Assembly (NCBI GenBank): GCA_934045075.1
Contig: OW203724.1
Span: 16,421,143-16,485,142 of the forward strand
DNA from: Yponomeuta sedellus
Taxonomy: Eukaryota; Arthropoda; Insecta; Lepidoptera; Yponomeutidae
DNA: 64,000 bases
Direction of reading: 5' to 3'
This document shows, in pieces, positions 12,001-18,320 of the stretch (positions are counted from its first letter, which is position 1; every line of letters starts with the position of its first letter). A program made the translations under genes and the position numbers. The notes under the pieces were generated by a model, which was not told the DNA's origin, ran no database searches, and worked only from the letters and a program-made list of their open reading frames with translations.

Positions 12001-14458
12001 GGTGAAATAGGTGACAATAGTTTATATGAAACTTTATATTCCTTGGTCATAATTGCATAAAATTTTGTGCAATTTGAGTATGGTAAAAATAATGAGATAT
12101 GTACTTTAGCTCTTTCTAAAATTCAACCCATAAGAGGATAATATAGGGGACGAAAGTTTTTACCAAAACGCACAGGCCAAGTCTTTATTTAAAGCTAGAA
12201 ACTTGAAATTTCACACATCTATTACTTATTCTGACGACGGTGTCTATTAAGAAATTATTTTTGCAAAATTCAACGCCAATAGGGGTGAAATAGGGGAAAG
12301 GCAAAAAAAATCGTTTTCAAAAATTCAACCCGCAAGAGGGTAAAATATGGAATGAAAGTTATCTCGCATTTACGTGAAACAATGTGTTCAGATACCTACA
12401 CAAAGATCTGAATTGACACATACTTGATATCGTTTCTGTAGGATACAGACGTTAGTAATACAGAACTAAGAACTCTTACCACTGGATGCAGAATTGGAGA
12501 AGCTTCTTGACATGGCCCCATTTTCTTTTTCTGAAAGTTGTTCAAAAAGTTTGTGGCTTGTACTACTTATTAAAGTTTAAACAAAACTATTAAAGAAAAA
12601 ACATTATAAGCTACTTATTTCATTACTCTGTTTCAAAGTAGCTAGTGTCAATTAGTCAGTTTAAGATATAGATTTTTACCAACATTGCTGTATGATATGT
12701 AAAAAGCCATATCTAGTTTCGACAGCATTCAATTTACAGCAATTAACCACAATTTTATTTAAATTTATTTAGATGTCTGTCTACCGTTACAAGTAGAACA
12801 AAAGTTTTTTATCATTGAAAAAATTCATCTTAACATTTAGTTTCAAAATAAAATCGTTGCCTTTTATTAAATTATTTAAGAAAAGTAAATTGTACTTTAT
12901 TTTTGTAAGACCAGCTACTAGTCTTGAAGCCTCCACCAATTCTTACTTGGTCCTCTTGTGGAGTATGGCCTATGCCTTCCTCAGGGAGGAGACCCCTCTG
13001 TGAGGTCATAATGGGTTGATGATGATGAACTTACTTGATCCACATATATCCTGATTAATCCGGATATATGTGGTGGTTATGAATGTTTTAGTACAATAGT
13101 TATGGTAATTTTGTGTCGTAGTCATATTAGTATATTTCCTTCAATACTCCTTTAATTACAAAGCGCCCGACTTAAATCGGCTTCGAAACTGATTTTTCAA
13201 CTTCCTGGAGCTTAAACGACAAAAATGTGTTGTGAAATTTTTGTAAAGTACATAAAACATGCAAACAAACCTTCATTAGAGCCCGCAGAAGAATTATCTG
13301 TATCGTTACCAGGATTGAGGTCATTGTAATCGGGCGAGACCTCACCGTAGTCTGCAAGAAGAAGCCCCAGGTACTAAATTAACTTAAAGTACCAATTAAC
13401 GCGTAAAATTGTAATAAATCTTCCAGTAAAGGATTTAGAAGATGTGTTTGAACTTCATCGTCATAAAGACCACCACCATCCCCTAAATGGAAGAATAGCG
13501 AATGTTGTCATCAGCGCCTGAATTTTGATCGACTTGTTTAACCTTTACACTTGCACTGGAAAAGATCTATTCTCAGTACTAAAAACGCGGCTGCATGGTG
13601 AGTAATCTATTCTGCAAACCTTATATCTACTGTAGAAGTAACTTAAGTATTGAGTTGAGGTCTTTTTCAGGCCCGAGCGGAGAGGTTAACTTTAATATTT
13701 CAATCGCGATGGTCACACATTGTTATTTAAACGGGTGTAATCGCGAATTTTTATTAGGTAAAACGTAATTACCTTAATTTCCGACTTTTCGACAGTGTTC
13801 ACGGGTAGACTGAAGTGGTGAGTACAGTCAATTATTGTAGTGAAGGTAGGTGGTTTACCCTCAAGTCACTTTTAGTTTTATACGTGACCACGGCAACTTC
13901 AACGCCGTCGTAACGTCGGGAATTAACATAATTACGTTTTACCTAATAAAAAATAGCGATAAGACCCGTTCAATAAATAACCATAAGGTTGAGTTTATTA
14001 ACTGTTTTTTGCTCACCATCGATTTCGCTTTTATTAGCTTCATCAGCATCTAATACGCTTGGCTCAATATAATCGTCTTTGTAGTTGGTGTCTTCTCCTG
14101 AATTATGAGAAAAATATAACACTTAGACACATTTTAATACTTCATATTGATCACATATTATCATCCTACCGGTAGGTGACTGTGAATGTTGATGAAGCTA
14201 TTGAAGCAAAAGGGACTTGTTATGTTCGTGGCAAATGATAAACCTTGAATTTTGTCTTTTCTGCCAGAATACAGGCATGAATTTATTATGTATTTATCAA
14301 TGTGTGTAGTAGGTTAGATAAAATTGGATTAAATTATTTGTGCGATATTTACCGTATCCAAAATATAGGCCTCTGTCAATATCTTCCTGATTTTGGGCTA
14401 AAACACTTTGCGCCGAAATAAATAAAATAGACAAAAACCAATACTTGAGTCGGCTCAT
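1..14458 (-). CDS. secreted Ser/Ala/Gly/Asn-rich repeat protein encoded by symmetric microexons (3' end outside window)
   Basis: Seen: a minus-strand chain of exons with conventional splice borders. In transcription order they are 14458-14353, 14097-14017, 13351-13271, 12530-12480, 11464-11411, 10599-10555, 10477-10433, 4986-4948, 3608-3564, then a tandem microexon array from 2716 to the window edge. Exon 1 begins with ATG and a hydrophobic leader (FLSILFISAQSVLA) typical of a signal peptide. Exons 2-3 are acidic (Asp/Glu/Asn). Later exons are Gly/Ala/Ser/Asn-rich repeats. Every junction is phase 1 and usually splits a Gly, Glu or Asp codon (G|GN), so the frame stays open across all joined exons. 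Inferred: a secreted structural or low-complexity protein. Sericin- or silk-like proteins are the nearest analogy, but I recognise no family. No stop codon or polyA signal falls inside the window. A gap in the exon chain between 10433 and 4986 is filled with transposons and may hide exons I missed. Confidence 0.77.
126..1581 (-). repeat. 728-bp higher-order repeat, two tandem copies (126-853 and 854-1581)
   Basis: Five microexon units (126, 271, 425, 568, 710) recur 728 bp later (854, 999, 1153, 1296, 1438) in the same order and with only scattered substitutions, introns included. Unit 1582 starts what would be a third copy, but its following intron matches the second unit's intron, so the third copy has lost sequence. 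This is block amplification on top of the single-exon repeat, most simply by unequal crossing-over. Confidence 0.9.
425..469 (-). pseudogene. splice-dead microexon subtype (also at 1153-1197, 2122-2166, 2833-2877)
   Basis: In all four copies the base triplet before the exon on the coding strand is CAT instead of CAG, so no acceptor AG exists at the expected place. Donors are GC in the two left copies and GA in the two right copies. The frames remain open (for example NNNGMSQSGAYSMSG). Unit 2976-3020 has a good acceptor but a GG donor. Because all units are phase 1, skipping these leaves the protein in frame. Confidence 0.65.
1691..1976 (-). mobile_element. tRNA-derived SINE, family A
   Basis: On the minus strand it carries a tRNA-like block (GCCCATTGGCTTAATTGG, then GGTTCGAATCCC) with A- and B-box-like promoter elements, followed by a tail containing GCCTCTAAATAGGTTTTT. 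It interrupts the microexon array. Confidence 0.75.
1977..2119 (+). mobile_element. non-LTR retrotransposon 3' end with polyA
   Basis: One frame encodes the C-terminus of a reverse-transcriptase ORF: RRWRDDLTTFLPDW, then EEWKTKGEAFAQQWDTIEAT and a stop, followed by an A-rich tail. The WRDDL...W...GEAFAQQW pattern is the common C-terminal signature of insect non-LTR elements. It is heavily 5'-truncated. Related ends lie at 52030 and 62574. Confidence 0.8.
3564..3608 (-). CDS. microexon gene, exon 9 (45 bp)
   Basis: This 45-bp phase-1 exon has acceptor CCTAAACAG|GAAACA and donor TGCAA|GTATGT. It encodes NRNGMSQSDAFSTA. It is the first unit of the dense array, about 540 bp upstream of the next recognisable unit, and differs from the consensus at several positions, as expected for an older copy. 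Confidence 0.75.
3793..4041 (+). mobile_element. 5S-rRNA-derived SINE, 5'-truncated, with 12-bp target-site duplication
   Basis: The body of the 5S-SINE family lacks the 5S head in this copy. It is flanked by the direct repeat ACTAACAAGTAC at 3781-3792 and 4042-4053, which proves retroposition and fixes the element's end at GTTGATAACGA. Confidence 0.82.
4290..4436 (+). mobile_element. SINE-like family F copy with (GATGAC)n tail
   Basis: It begins around TCGGCCCAGAGAATAGCACC and ends CCAGCAGTGGACTAGTATAG followed by CCTGACGATGACGATGAT. It shares its middle and 3' end with the copies at 5216, 15839 and 28590 in reverse orientation. Confidence 0.65.
4437..4600 (+). mobile_element. retroposon 3' tail, family G
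   Basis: It contains ATAAGGCCGCCGTCTGTAC and TAATAAAGTGTTCTC followed by a TCTA repeat. The same tail recurs at 30430 and 36449 (minus), 55385 (plus) and 52752 (minus). It is probably the 3' UTR of a non-LTR element. Confidence 0.55.
4948..4986 (-). CDS. microexon gene, exon 8 (39 bp, GC donor)
   Basis: This 39-bp symmetric phase-1 exon encodes NGMSQSGASSAA, the array consensus lacking its first two residues. The acceptor TTGTTTTCACAG|GC is strong. The donor is CAG|GCACGT, a GC rather than GT dinucleotide. GC-AG introns are a known minority class and usually have a good CAG exon end, as here. Confidence 0.68.
5039..5421 (+). mobile_element. 5S-derived SINE split by a family F insertion
   Basis: The SINE body runs 5039-5215 and resumes at 5390. 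The interruption (5216-5389) is a separate element, and CCCCAGCAG is duplicated on both sides (5207-5215 and 5390-5398). Confidence 0.8.
5216..5389 (-). mobile_element. SINE-like family F, complete insertion with 9-bp target-site duplication
   Basis: A 174-bp element nested in the 5S-SINE. On the minus strand it ends with CCAGCAGTGGACTAGTATAG and a short GAC/GAT tail. The duplication shows that family F is mobile in its own right. It encodes no protein. Confidence 0.8.
5628..5756 (+). mobile_element. retroposon 3' tail fragment
   Basis: It contains GCACCGACTACCCGTCTC, GTCTGGAAGAA and ATAAGGTCGGCAATTGTAC. The same order of motifs occurs at 58060-58160, so this is the 3' end of a dispersed element. 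Confidence 0.5.
5756..6617 (+). repeat. unclassified dispersed repeat with internal duplication
   Basis: It starts CCCGACTGCAGCGAAGCCC and includes a short (GTAT)n run at 5806-5830. Within it, 6085-6225 and 6398-6535 are diverged copies of each other (shared AAAAGAGAATTTTGCGGGTG-like core). No ORF of note. The opening CCCGACTGCA also appears at the ends of the hairpin element at 8887-9340, which suggests a related non-autonomous family. Confidence 0.45.
6630..7196 (+). mobile_element. 5'-truncated Jockey-like LINE with 3' UTR, polyA and 12-bp TSD
   Basis: The frame 6642-6920 encodes the last 92 residues of a non-LTR reverse transcriptase: a conserved HPNPLIREAAAY stretch, then RRPRNVRVDPPDKL, before the stop. 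A GC-rich 3' UTR of about 260 bp and an A-run end at 7196. The flanking direct repeat ATAGTATTTGAG (6618-6629 and 7197-7208) marks the insertion exactly. It is too short to be functional. Confidence 0.85.
7209..8040. other. intron sequence without recognised feature
   Basis: AT-rich sequence within the long intron between exons 7 and 8 of the microexon gene. Part of it (7420-7530) resembles 6285-6370 (shared CATGTAAACAAACC and GAAAGAAATAAT), so it continues the repeat that the LINE interrupted. No exon of the gene could be found here. Confidence 0.4.
8041..8510. repeat. GC-rich interspersed repeat with recurrent GAAGGCC motif
   Basis: Short phrases such as GGCCGAAGGCCGAG and GGCTGAAGGCCGCG recur about every 50-70 bp between AT-rich flanks. 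There is no long ORF. It is probably part of a non-autonomous transposon; class not determined. Confidence 0.4.
8887..9340. mobile_element. foldback element: arms of about 217 bp, near-perfect inverted repeat
   Basis: The left arm (8887-9105) and right arm (9125-9340) are reverse complements with very few mismatches, around a 19-bp spacer. Each arm is itself bounded by ACCCGACTGCA-type ends. A transcript would form a long double-stranded hairpin. It lies in an intron of the microexon gene. Confidence 0.85.
9341..10150. other. mixed repeat remnants, no gene recognised
   Basis: It holds a retroposon tail motif (ACAGAATATTGTTATCTTATC, 9362-9382 region), a second tail type at 9575-9650 (CAATTTATTTTAACGTAAAG, also at 19275 and 56650) and otherwise unplaced sequence. 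The short open frames here show no protein-like pattern. Confidence 0.4.
10208..10245. repeat. perfect hairpin, 16-bp arms
   Basis: TTTTCTCAGACCTAAG and its reverse complement are separated by TATATG. Intronic. Confidence 0.8.
10433..10477 (-). CDS. microexon gene, exon 7 (45 bp, NAGNAG acceptor)
   Basis: This 45-bp exon encodes ASNGAASTAVALASS (the first Ala codon is completed by the G of the previous exon), with donor TCAG|GTATGG. The acceptor is CCAGCAG, a tandem NAGNAG. Use of the upstream AG would lengthen the exon to 48 bp and add one Ala codon, still in frame. Confidence 0.75.
10555..10599 (-). CDS. microexon gene, exon 6 (45 bp)
   Basis: This 45-bp symmetric phase-1 exon has acceptor TTTAAAAG|GGAAAG and donor GCTG|GTATGT. 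It encodes KDGRTQSAASAAAA: the same 15-codon length as the array units and the same layout (x-K/D-N/G-G-x-x-Q-S-x-A-S). Confidence 0.78.
10690..10912 (+). mobile_element. tRNA-derived SINE, family A
   Basis: A GCCCATTAGCTCAGTTGG block, then GGTTCGAATCCCGGCATGGG and the tail GCCTCTAAATAGGTTTTT. It is not a functional tRNA: the acceptor stem is imperfect and the anticodon arm (loop ACGGATA) lacks T33. Confidence 0.8.
11011..11215 (+). mobile_element. tRNA-derived SINE, family B (internal deletion)
   Basis: It begins AGAGCGGTGGTAGCGTAGCGG but lacks the B-box half of the tRNA region present at 17096, jumping directly to CAATGACTTTGTTTTCTAAG. The rest of the family B body follows. Confidence 0.75.
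11411..11464 (-). CDS. microexon gene, exon 5
   Basis: This 54-bp symmetric phase-1 exon has acceptor GTCATTAG|GTGG and donor AACTG|GTGAGT. It encodes GPKGGASAASSGAMSQT. The acceptor tract is only moderate, but length, phase, composition and the strong donor all fit the series. Confidence 0.77.
12480..12530 (-). CDS. microexon gene, exon 4 (first repeat-like exon)
   Basis: This 51-bp symmetric phase-1 exon has acceptor CTTTCAG|AAAAAG and donor CAGTG|GTAAGA. It encodes KENGAMSRSFSNSASS. The KENGAMSRS core lines up with NKNGMSQSG of the downstream array, so this looks like an ancestral, longer form of the repeated microexon. Confidence 0.8.
13040..13073. repeat. hairpin, 12-bp arms
   Basis: CCACATATATCC and GGATATATGTGG flank a 10-bp spacer, within intron 3 of the microexon gene. 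Confidence 0.75.
13271..13351 (-). CDS. microexon gene, exon 3 (acidic)
   Basis: This is an 81-bp symmetric phase-1 exon. The acceptor (CTTCTTCTTGCAG|ACTAC) is a textbook polypyrimidine tract, and the donor is GAAG|GTTTGT. It encodes DYGEVSPDYNDLNPG and then NDTDNSSAGSNE. NDT and NSS are possible N-glycosylation sequons. The exon has the same length and phase as exon 2, with a similar Asp/Asn-rich composition. Confidence 0.8.
13724..13980. mobile_element. MITE, family M1 (TIR AACGGGTCTAATCGCGATTA type)
   Basis: The terminal inverted repeats (AAACGGGTGTAATCGCG ... TAGCGATAAGACCCGTTC) lead into GGTAAAACGTAATTACC on both sides. Family members occur at 17768, 34697, 40716 and, partially, 35175, 41195 and 60690. 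It encodes no protein, and sits in intron 2 close to exon 2. Confidence 0.75.
14017..14097 (-). CDS. microexon gene, exon 2 (acidic)
   Basis: This is an 81-bp symmetric phase-1 exon. The acceptor is a pyrimidine-rich stretch ending in TTCAG at 14098-14100, and the donor is CGATG|GTGAGC. It encodes EDTNYKDDYIEPSV and then LDADEANKSEID, strongly acidic and probably extended. Length and phase match exon 3, so the two may be an old exon duplication. Confidence 0.8.
14353..14458 (-). CDS. microexon gene, exon 1: start codon and signal peptide
   Basis: The start codon is at 14458-14456. The 106-bp coding part gives 35 residues plus one base: a short basic start (MSRLKYW), a hydrophobic core (FLSILFISAQSVLA) and a likely signal-peptidase site at VLA-Q, then NQEDIDRGLYFGY. 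The donor reads ATACG|GTAAAT on the minus strand. The open frame continues only briefly into the intron, as expected at a true exon end. An upstream in-frame ATG at 14566 is less likely, because it would put non-hydrophobic sequence before the leader. Confidence 0.82.
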
Positions 14459-14499
14459 CTTTTGCCATACTAAAAATTCACAATATGTTTTAAACAATG

Positions 14500-14511
14500 G
14501 TCTTATAAGGA
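14500..14511 (-). promoter_or_regulatory. possible TATA box of the microexon gene
   Basis: The minus strand reads TCCTTATAAGACC, about 45-50 bp upstream of the start codon at 14458. A start site about 30 bp downstream would leave a very short 5' UTR, as in many abundant insect secretory-gland transcripts. This is a motif match only. Confidence 0.3.
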
Positions 14512-14779
14512 AAGTACAAACATTAAATATTATTTTATTGTTCGTAAATGACAATAACGTGATCAAAATAATAGAACGGTTTCACGATTTTTCTATATTC
14601 TTATTATGTTAGGCAGTTAAACAGAATATCCACATACTCTTATTTCTATTTTATTTAACGATGTTATGAAAACCCGATTTCTCTACATTCTAGGCTATGC
14701 ATTTGAATTGCATTTGAAAGGTGTTCTATAATTATACTATTATTATTTTTAATGCACTAACCTGTGCTAAGGATAATTT

Positions 14780-14912
14780 TAAAAACCTATTTAGAGGCTA
14801 AAAATTCCACCCATGCCGGGATTCGAACCCGTGACCTCTGGCTATCCGTGCCAGAGGTCGCGGGTTCGAATCCGGGCATGGGTGGAATTTTTAGCCTCTA
14901 TATAGGTTTTTA
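14780..14912. mobile_element. foldback arrangement of two SINE-A 3' halves
   Basis: The SINE-A tRNA 3' half and tail occur as an almost perfect inverted repeat: AAAAACCTATTTAGAGGC at the left, its complement at the right, meeting near CCAGAGGTC. The unit could snap back into a hairpin with arms of about 60 bp. Confidence 0.8.
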
Positions 14913-15400
14913 GGTGTTCTATAGTCTAGAAAACTTTTTAAATGCAATTTAAATAGTTTGTCGTAAAGGGAAAGATCCAATCAAACTGCACTTGAGGCGT
15001 GTTTTAGTAAATCATATTTTAATGAGATATATTAGTTTTTTTTACATATTGGTAAGTTATTAATTGAAGCCTCTTTCCCCGCTCATAAACTTCTTTAAAG
15101 TATTGTTTCATGTAAGTATAACTATATTTAGTATTATGGTCATCGTCACCGTCGAATAATATGATAATATATTTTTTTTATTTGATATAGGATCTTTTAT
15201 ATATCTACGTTGTCTCTACGACCAACAATCTGTCAAGAAATATCGAGCGTACACAAATCTTTGCTCAAAATTATTGAAATATAAAACAAAAATGCCCGCA
15301 TATATGATTGCAATAACGTCCATTACCTACTCGTGTCAATAAGTAGAGATCACGATATTGCGATTAAACATTCTATGGGGTTTTTCACTCGAAACTAAAA
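14913..15400. other. no feature recognised
   Basis: AT-rich sequence upstream of the microexon gene, beyond the foldback SINE. No ORF, repeat or motif I can support. Confidence 0.3.
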
Positions 15401-15403
15401 TCC

Positions 15404-15643
15404 ATAGGTACAGCGCCACCAAGTTATCTGTTCAGGTGGGCAAAATTGTAACTACGGCCTTTTCATCCGCCATATTGAAAAGCAAAATATTTTATTTACA
15501 TTTAAAGACATTTACATTTAATGACAATTTAAATTGACTTTAAATTTTCCATTTTTTTTGAGCAAATTTCCTTAATGGCATCCCCAAATTCTCCGCTAGC
15601 GCCGCTATCACCTGAACAGATAAGATGGTGGCACTGTACCTAT
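15404..15643. mobile_element. 240-bp MITE with TIRs of about 35 bp
   Basis: ATAGGTACAGCGCCACCAAG...CTGTTCAGGTGG at the left matches the reverse complement of CACCTGAACAGATAAGATGG...CTGTACCTAT at the right. No coding capacity. Confidence 0.75.
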
Positions 15644-15838
15644 ACTGTTCTCATACGAAAAATAGAAAACTGCCAAAATTATTAAAAAAAAAATTATGTA
15701 AGCAAAAAGTTAGTAGCTATATCAGTGACAGCTCAGGAAATGTATGAAACAACTGATACATTTATGCAGGTTCTACACAGTTAGTTTCATATTAAATGAC
15801 TCACTATCCGTGATCAAACCCTCGTTTCATAGTTTCAT

Positions 15839-16049
15839 CATCATCTTCAGGCTATATTAATCCACTGCTGGACATAGCCCTCCCCTAATGAGCGCCATAG
15901 CGCAAGGTTGTGCCATCATTGGGGGGTAATGCCCATAATCCCCACGCTGGGCAGGCGGGTTGGGGATCGCAGTTTGGTGGAATTGTACTGCAGGGGGCGC
16001 TGCTGCCCACCCCCCGGTTTGTGTCCCTTAGTCGCCTTTTACGACACCC
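15839..16049 (-). mobile_element. SINE-like family F, longest copy
   Basis: On the minus strand it runs from GGGTGTCGTAAAAGGCGAC through a CCCCAATGATGGCAC block to CCAGCAGTGGATTAATATAG and a (GAT)n tail. This copy defines the family (about 210 bp). Confidence 0.75.
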
Positions 16050-16242
16050 ATTTCATAGTTTACCTGACTAATTTGCTGAAACGCAGATGTATTTAACATT
16101 TTTTAGTGTTTAAACTTATTATGTAGAATGTACCAGGAGATGTCATGTCAGCAGAGTCGACAGGGTTGCGAGCTTACATATCGCGGGAGTGAAAGTTAGA
16201 TGCTGATTTTGATGACAGTATTTATTAGCAACGAATCGAGCA

Positions 16243-16402
16243 CTAACAATAATTAACATAACATAACATTTACATAAAGGTACATACATTGCTACTGGCC
16301 GCACACTAGGATACTCTATGTCGTAAGAACTAGAAATAACAACATCACAAACATATGTAAACATCCAAAACCTGGAGTTTTTTGTTTGTCTCCAGCTGGA
16401 AT
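16243..16402 (-). mobile_element. tRNA-derived SINE, family C (diverged, partial)
   Basis: It shows ACATTTACATAAAGGTACAT and AACAACATCACAAACATATG with the family C order of motifs, ending in a T-run next to CCAGCTGGAATTC. The tRNA half is mostly missing. Confidence 0.65.
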
Positions 16403-16709
16403 TCTAGGAATTAAAACCGCAATAGAGCAAATTATCATTGCAGGTTGATTCAAAATAATAATTCGCTCTAAAATCTTGAAGTATAAGACCATAAGAAACT
16501 AATTTATTTATTTATTTCCTTCTCACAGAGGTATCTATACACAAAATATAATACAATTTGAGCAATCACGACCAGAAAAATAGGTACACAATAATTCGTA
16601 ATGAAATTAGACAGAGTACCGGTGTAGAACGATACCAGAATACACTATAATGAGCAGGGATCAAGATACAGAGTGCCAAGGTCAGCATGGGATATATCCC
16701 AAGAGAGTA

Positions 16710-17425
16710 AGGCTGGGCGCTTGCTGAGACGCAGGCGACACAGCACAGCGCAGCGCAGATTTTGTAAAGCATGGAACGTCATTGAACTACGTACGCTGCG
16801 GCACAGGCACGTGCGACGCAGACATGTGTCTGCCCTGCTCTGCGTCTCGTTGTAGTGCCGGCACAGAATTCTGCACGACGCGTGCACGACGAGGCGCGTT
16901 TACTAACAATTTTGTTGCAATGACAGAACATTTAATTGAATTAGTTCGCTGTGAACCTTTGTGTATGATACAAATCATCTAGACTATTCAAAAAAAGACA
17001 TTGGAAGAGTTATTATGGGTGAGAATTGCCAAGGAATGGAGCAAATAGTCGCAGCATGCGGTGGGGGCCTATGTCTGCCTTAACTGCCCTGCCCTAGAGC
17101 GGTGGTAGCGGAGCGGTGTAGAACGCCGGCTTCTCAATCGGGAGGTCGTGGGTTCAAACCCCATCATGTACCAATGACTTTGTTTTCTAAGTTATGTACA
17201 TTTGTGAAATTATAGTAGCAATACTACTCGCTGACGGTGAAGGAAAACATCGTAAGGAAACCCTAGTGTCTGAGGTGTTAGCGTACCTCAGCGCTTGCTA
17301 CGTACAATGGCCCAACTATGAGGCTAAGTGCGGAAATCTCAGGTCTAACTAACTAACTGCCCTGCCCTGTACTGAACTGTGCTGCGCTGTGCTGCGTCGC
17401 CTGCGTCTCAGCATGCGCCCAGCCT
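16710..17425. mobile_element. MITE with TIRs of about 44 bp, split by a SINE-B
   Basis: The left end AGGCTGGGCGCTTGCTGAGA...CAGCACAGCGCAG is mirrored at the right end (17383-17425, reverse complement AGGCTGGGCGCATGCTGAGA). The short overlapping open frames on both strands at 16645-16982 come from this GC-rich palindromic end, not from genes. Confidence 0.78.
17096..17354 (+). mobile_element. tRNA-derived SINE, family B, full copy with 14-bp TSD
   Basis: The tRNA-like head AGAGCGGTGGTAGCGGAGCG, the B-box GGTTCAAACCCC, and a body with GGTGAAGGAAAACATCGTAA ending GGTCTAACTAACT. The direct repeat AACTGCCCTGCCCT at 17082-17095 and 17355-17368 gives exact borders (259 bp). It is nested inside the MITE. 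Confidence 0.88.
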
Positions 17426-17767
17426 ACACGACGGGATTGTCGAGAGCTAGTTAGTGCTCGATGTTTGAATCGAATCTTTTTCGACTGATTTGACAAAGCG
17501 TGGGTACGCTACATAGAGCTTGTCACTATCTCTCGCACTAGACAACAAGTCTGTCCAACGGCGACCATCTGCTACGTGTTTACTCACTTTAACATTGCAA
17601 AGTTATTATTCTGACAAAAACAACACTCAGTGTATTACAGAATAGCGCTAAATAAATCTATTTGTCTGGTAACGTGCAGATAACAACAATCTCCGACATA
17701 TATCAAGGTCTAAATCAGTTATGTTAACTTAGAACATAATTGTTACAAGTGTCCATAGAAACTTAGT

Positions 17768-17941
17768 TATATATTGAACGGGTCTAATCGCGATTATTCA
17801 TTAGGTAAAACGTCACCTTACATATTTCCCAACGTTTCGGCAGCGTTACAGTTGCGGTGGCCTCGGGTAGACTGAAGTGGCGAGTACAGTCAATTTTAAT
17901 TTACCTAATAAATAATCGCGATTTGACCCGTTTAATATATA
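17768..17941. mobile_element. MITE, family M1
   Basis: The ends TATATTGAACGGGTCTAATC and GATTTGACCCGTTTAATATA are near-perfect inverted repeats. The centre carries the family's CGTTTCGGCAGCGTTACAG and GACTGAAGTGG stretches. Confidence 0.8.
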
Positions 17942-18263
17942 ACTATGTATGATTAACGCGATTCATTAAGAAATACTTTTCCATAGAAACTTTGATCTTC
18001 TATTTATTAACTTAATTACTTACGAACGCCAGGTGTTTTAAAAATCCTTTCTTAGTGCTAACCTAAGTTTTCTAATTAACTTCTCTGCAAAAATTTCGAC
18101 TAAACGTTATATTTTAAGTGTTTCACAATTTTCTTTAAATGTGGTAAAATAGTTTGTACCTAAGTGTAACGTGGGTGGTACTCATATTTACCTGCATATA
18201 TGTTTCCTAAACACTACAATTTGCAATTACGAAGCAATTTATGTGTGGCACATATAACAAAAA

Positions 18264-18320
18264 CTAAGGTTCATATACAGTGTGAAGGAGATTGAATAAA
18301 CGGTATGCAGTCACGATCAT
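18264..18320 (-). CDS. odorant receptor exon 5 (C-terminus)
   Basis: 57 bp including the TAG stop. The acceptor is TTTATTTTCAG|ATG. It encodes MIVTAYRLFNLLHTVYEP, matching the usual 'aY..f.lL' C-terminal end of ORs. The ATG is internal, not a start. Confidence 0.88.
   Translation of the reverse strand: MIVTAYRLFNLLHTVYEP

Noticed and set aside
16645..16982. Overlapping Cys-rich frames on both strands
   Set aside because: Produced by the GC-rich palindromic end of a MITE; no splice or start context.
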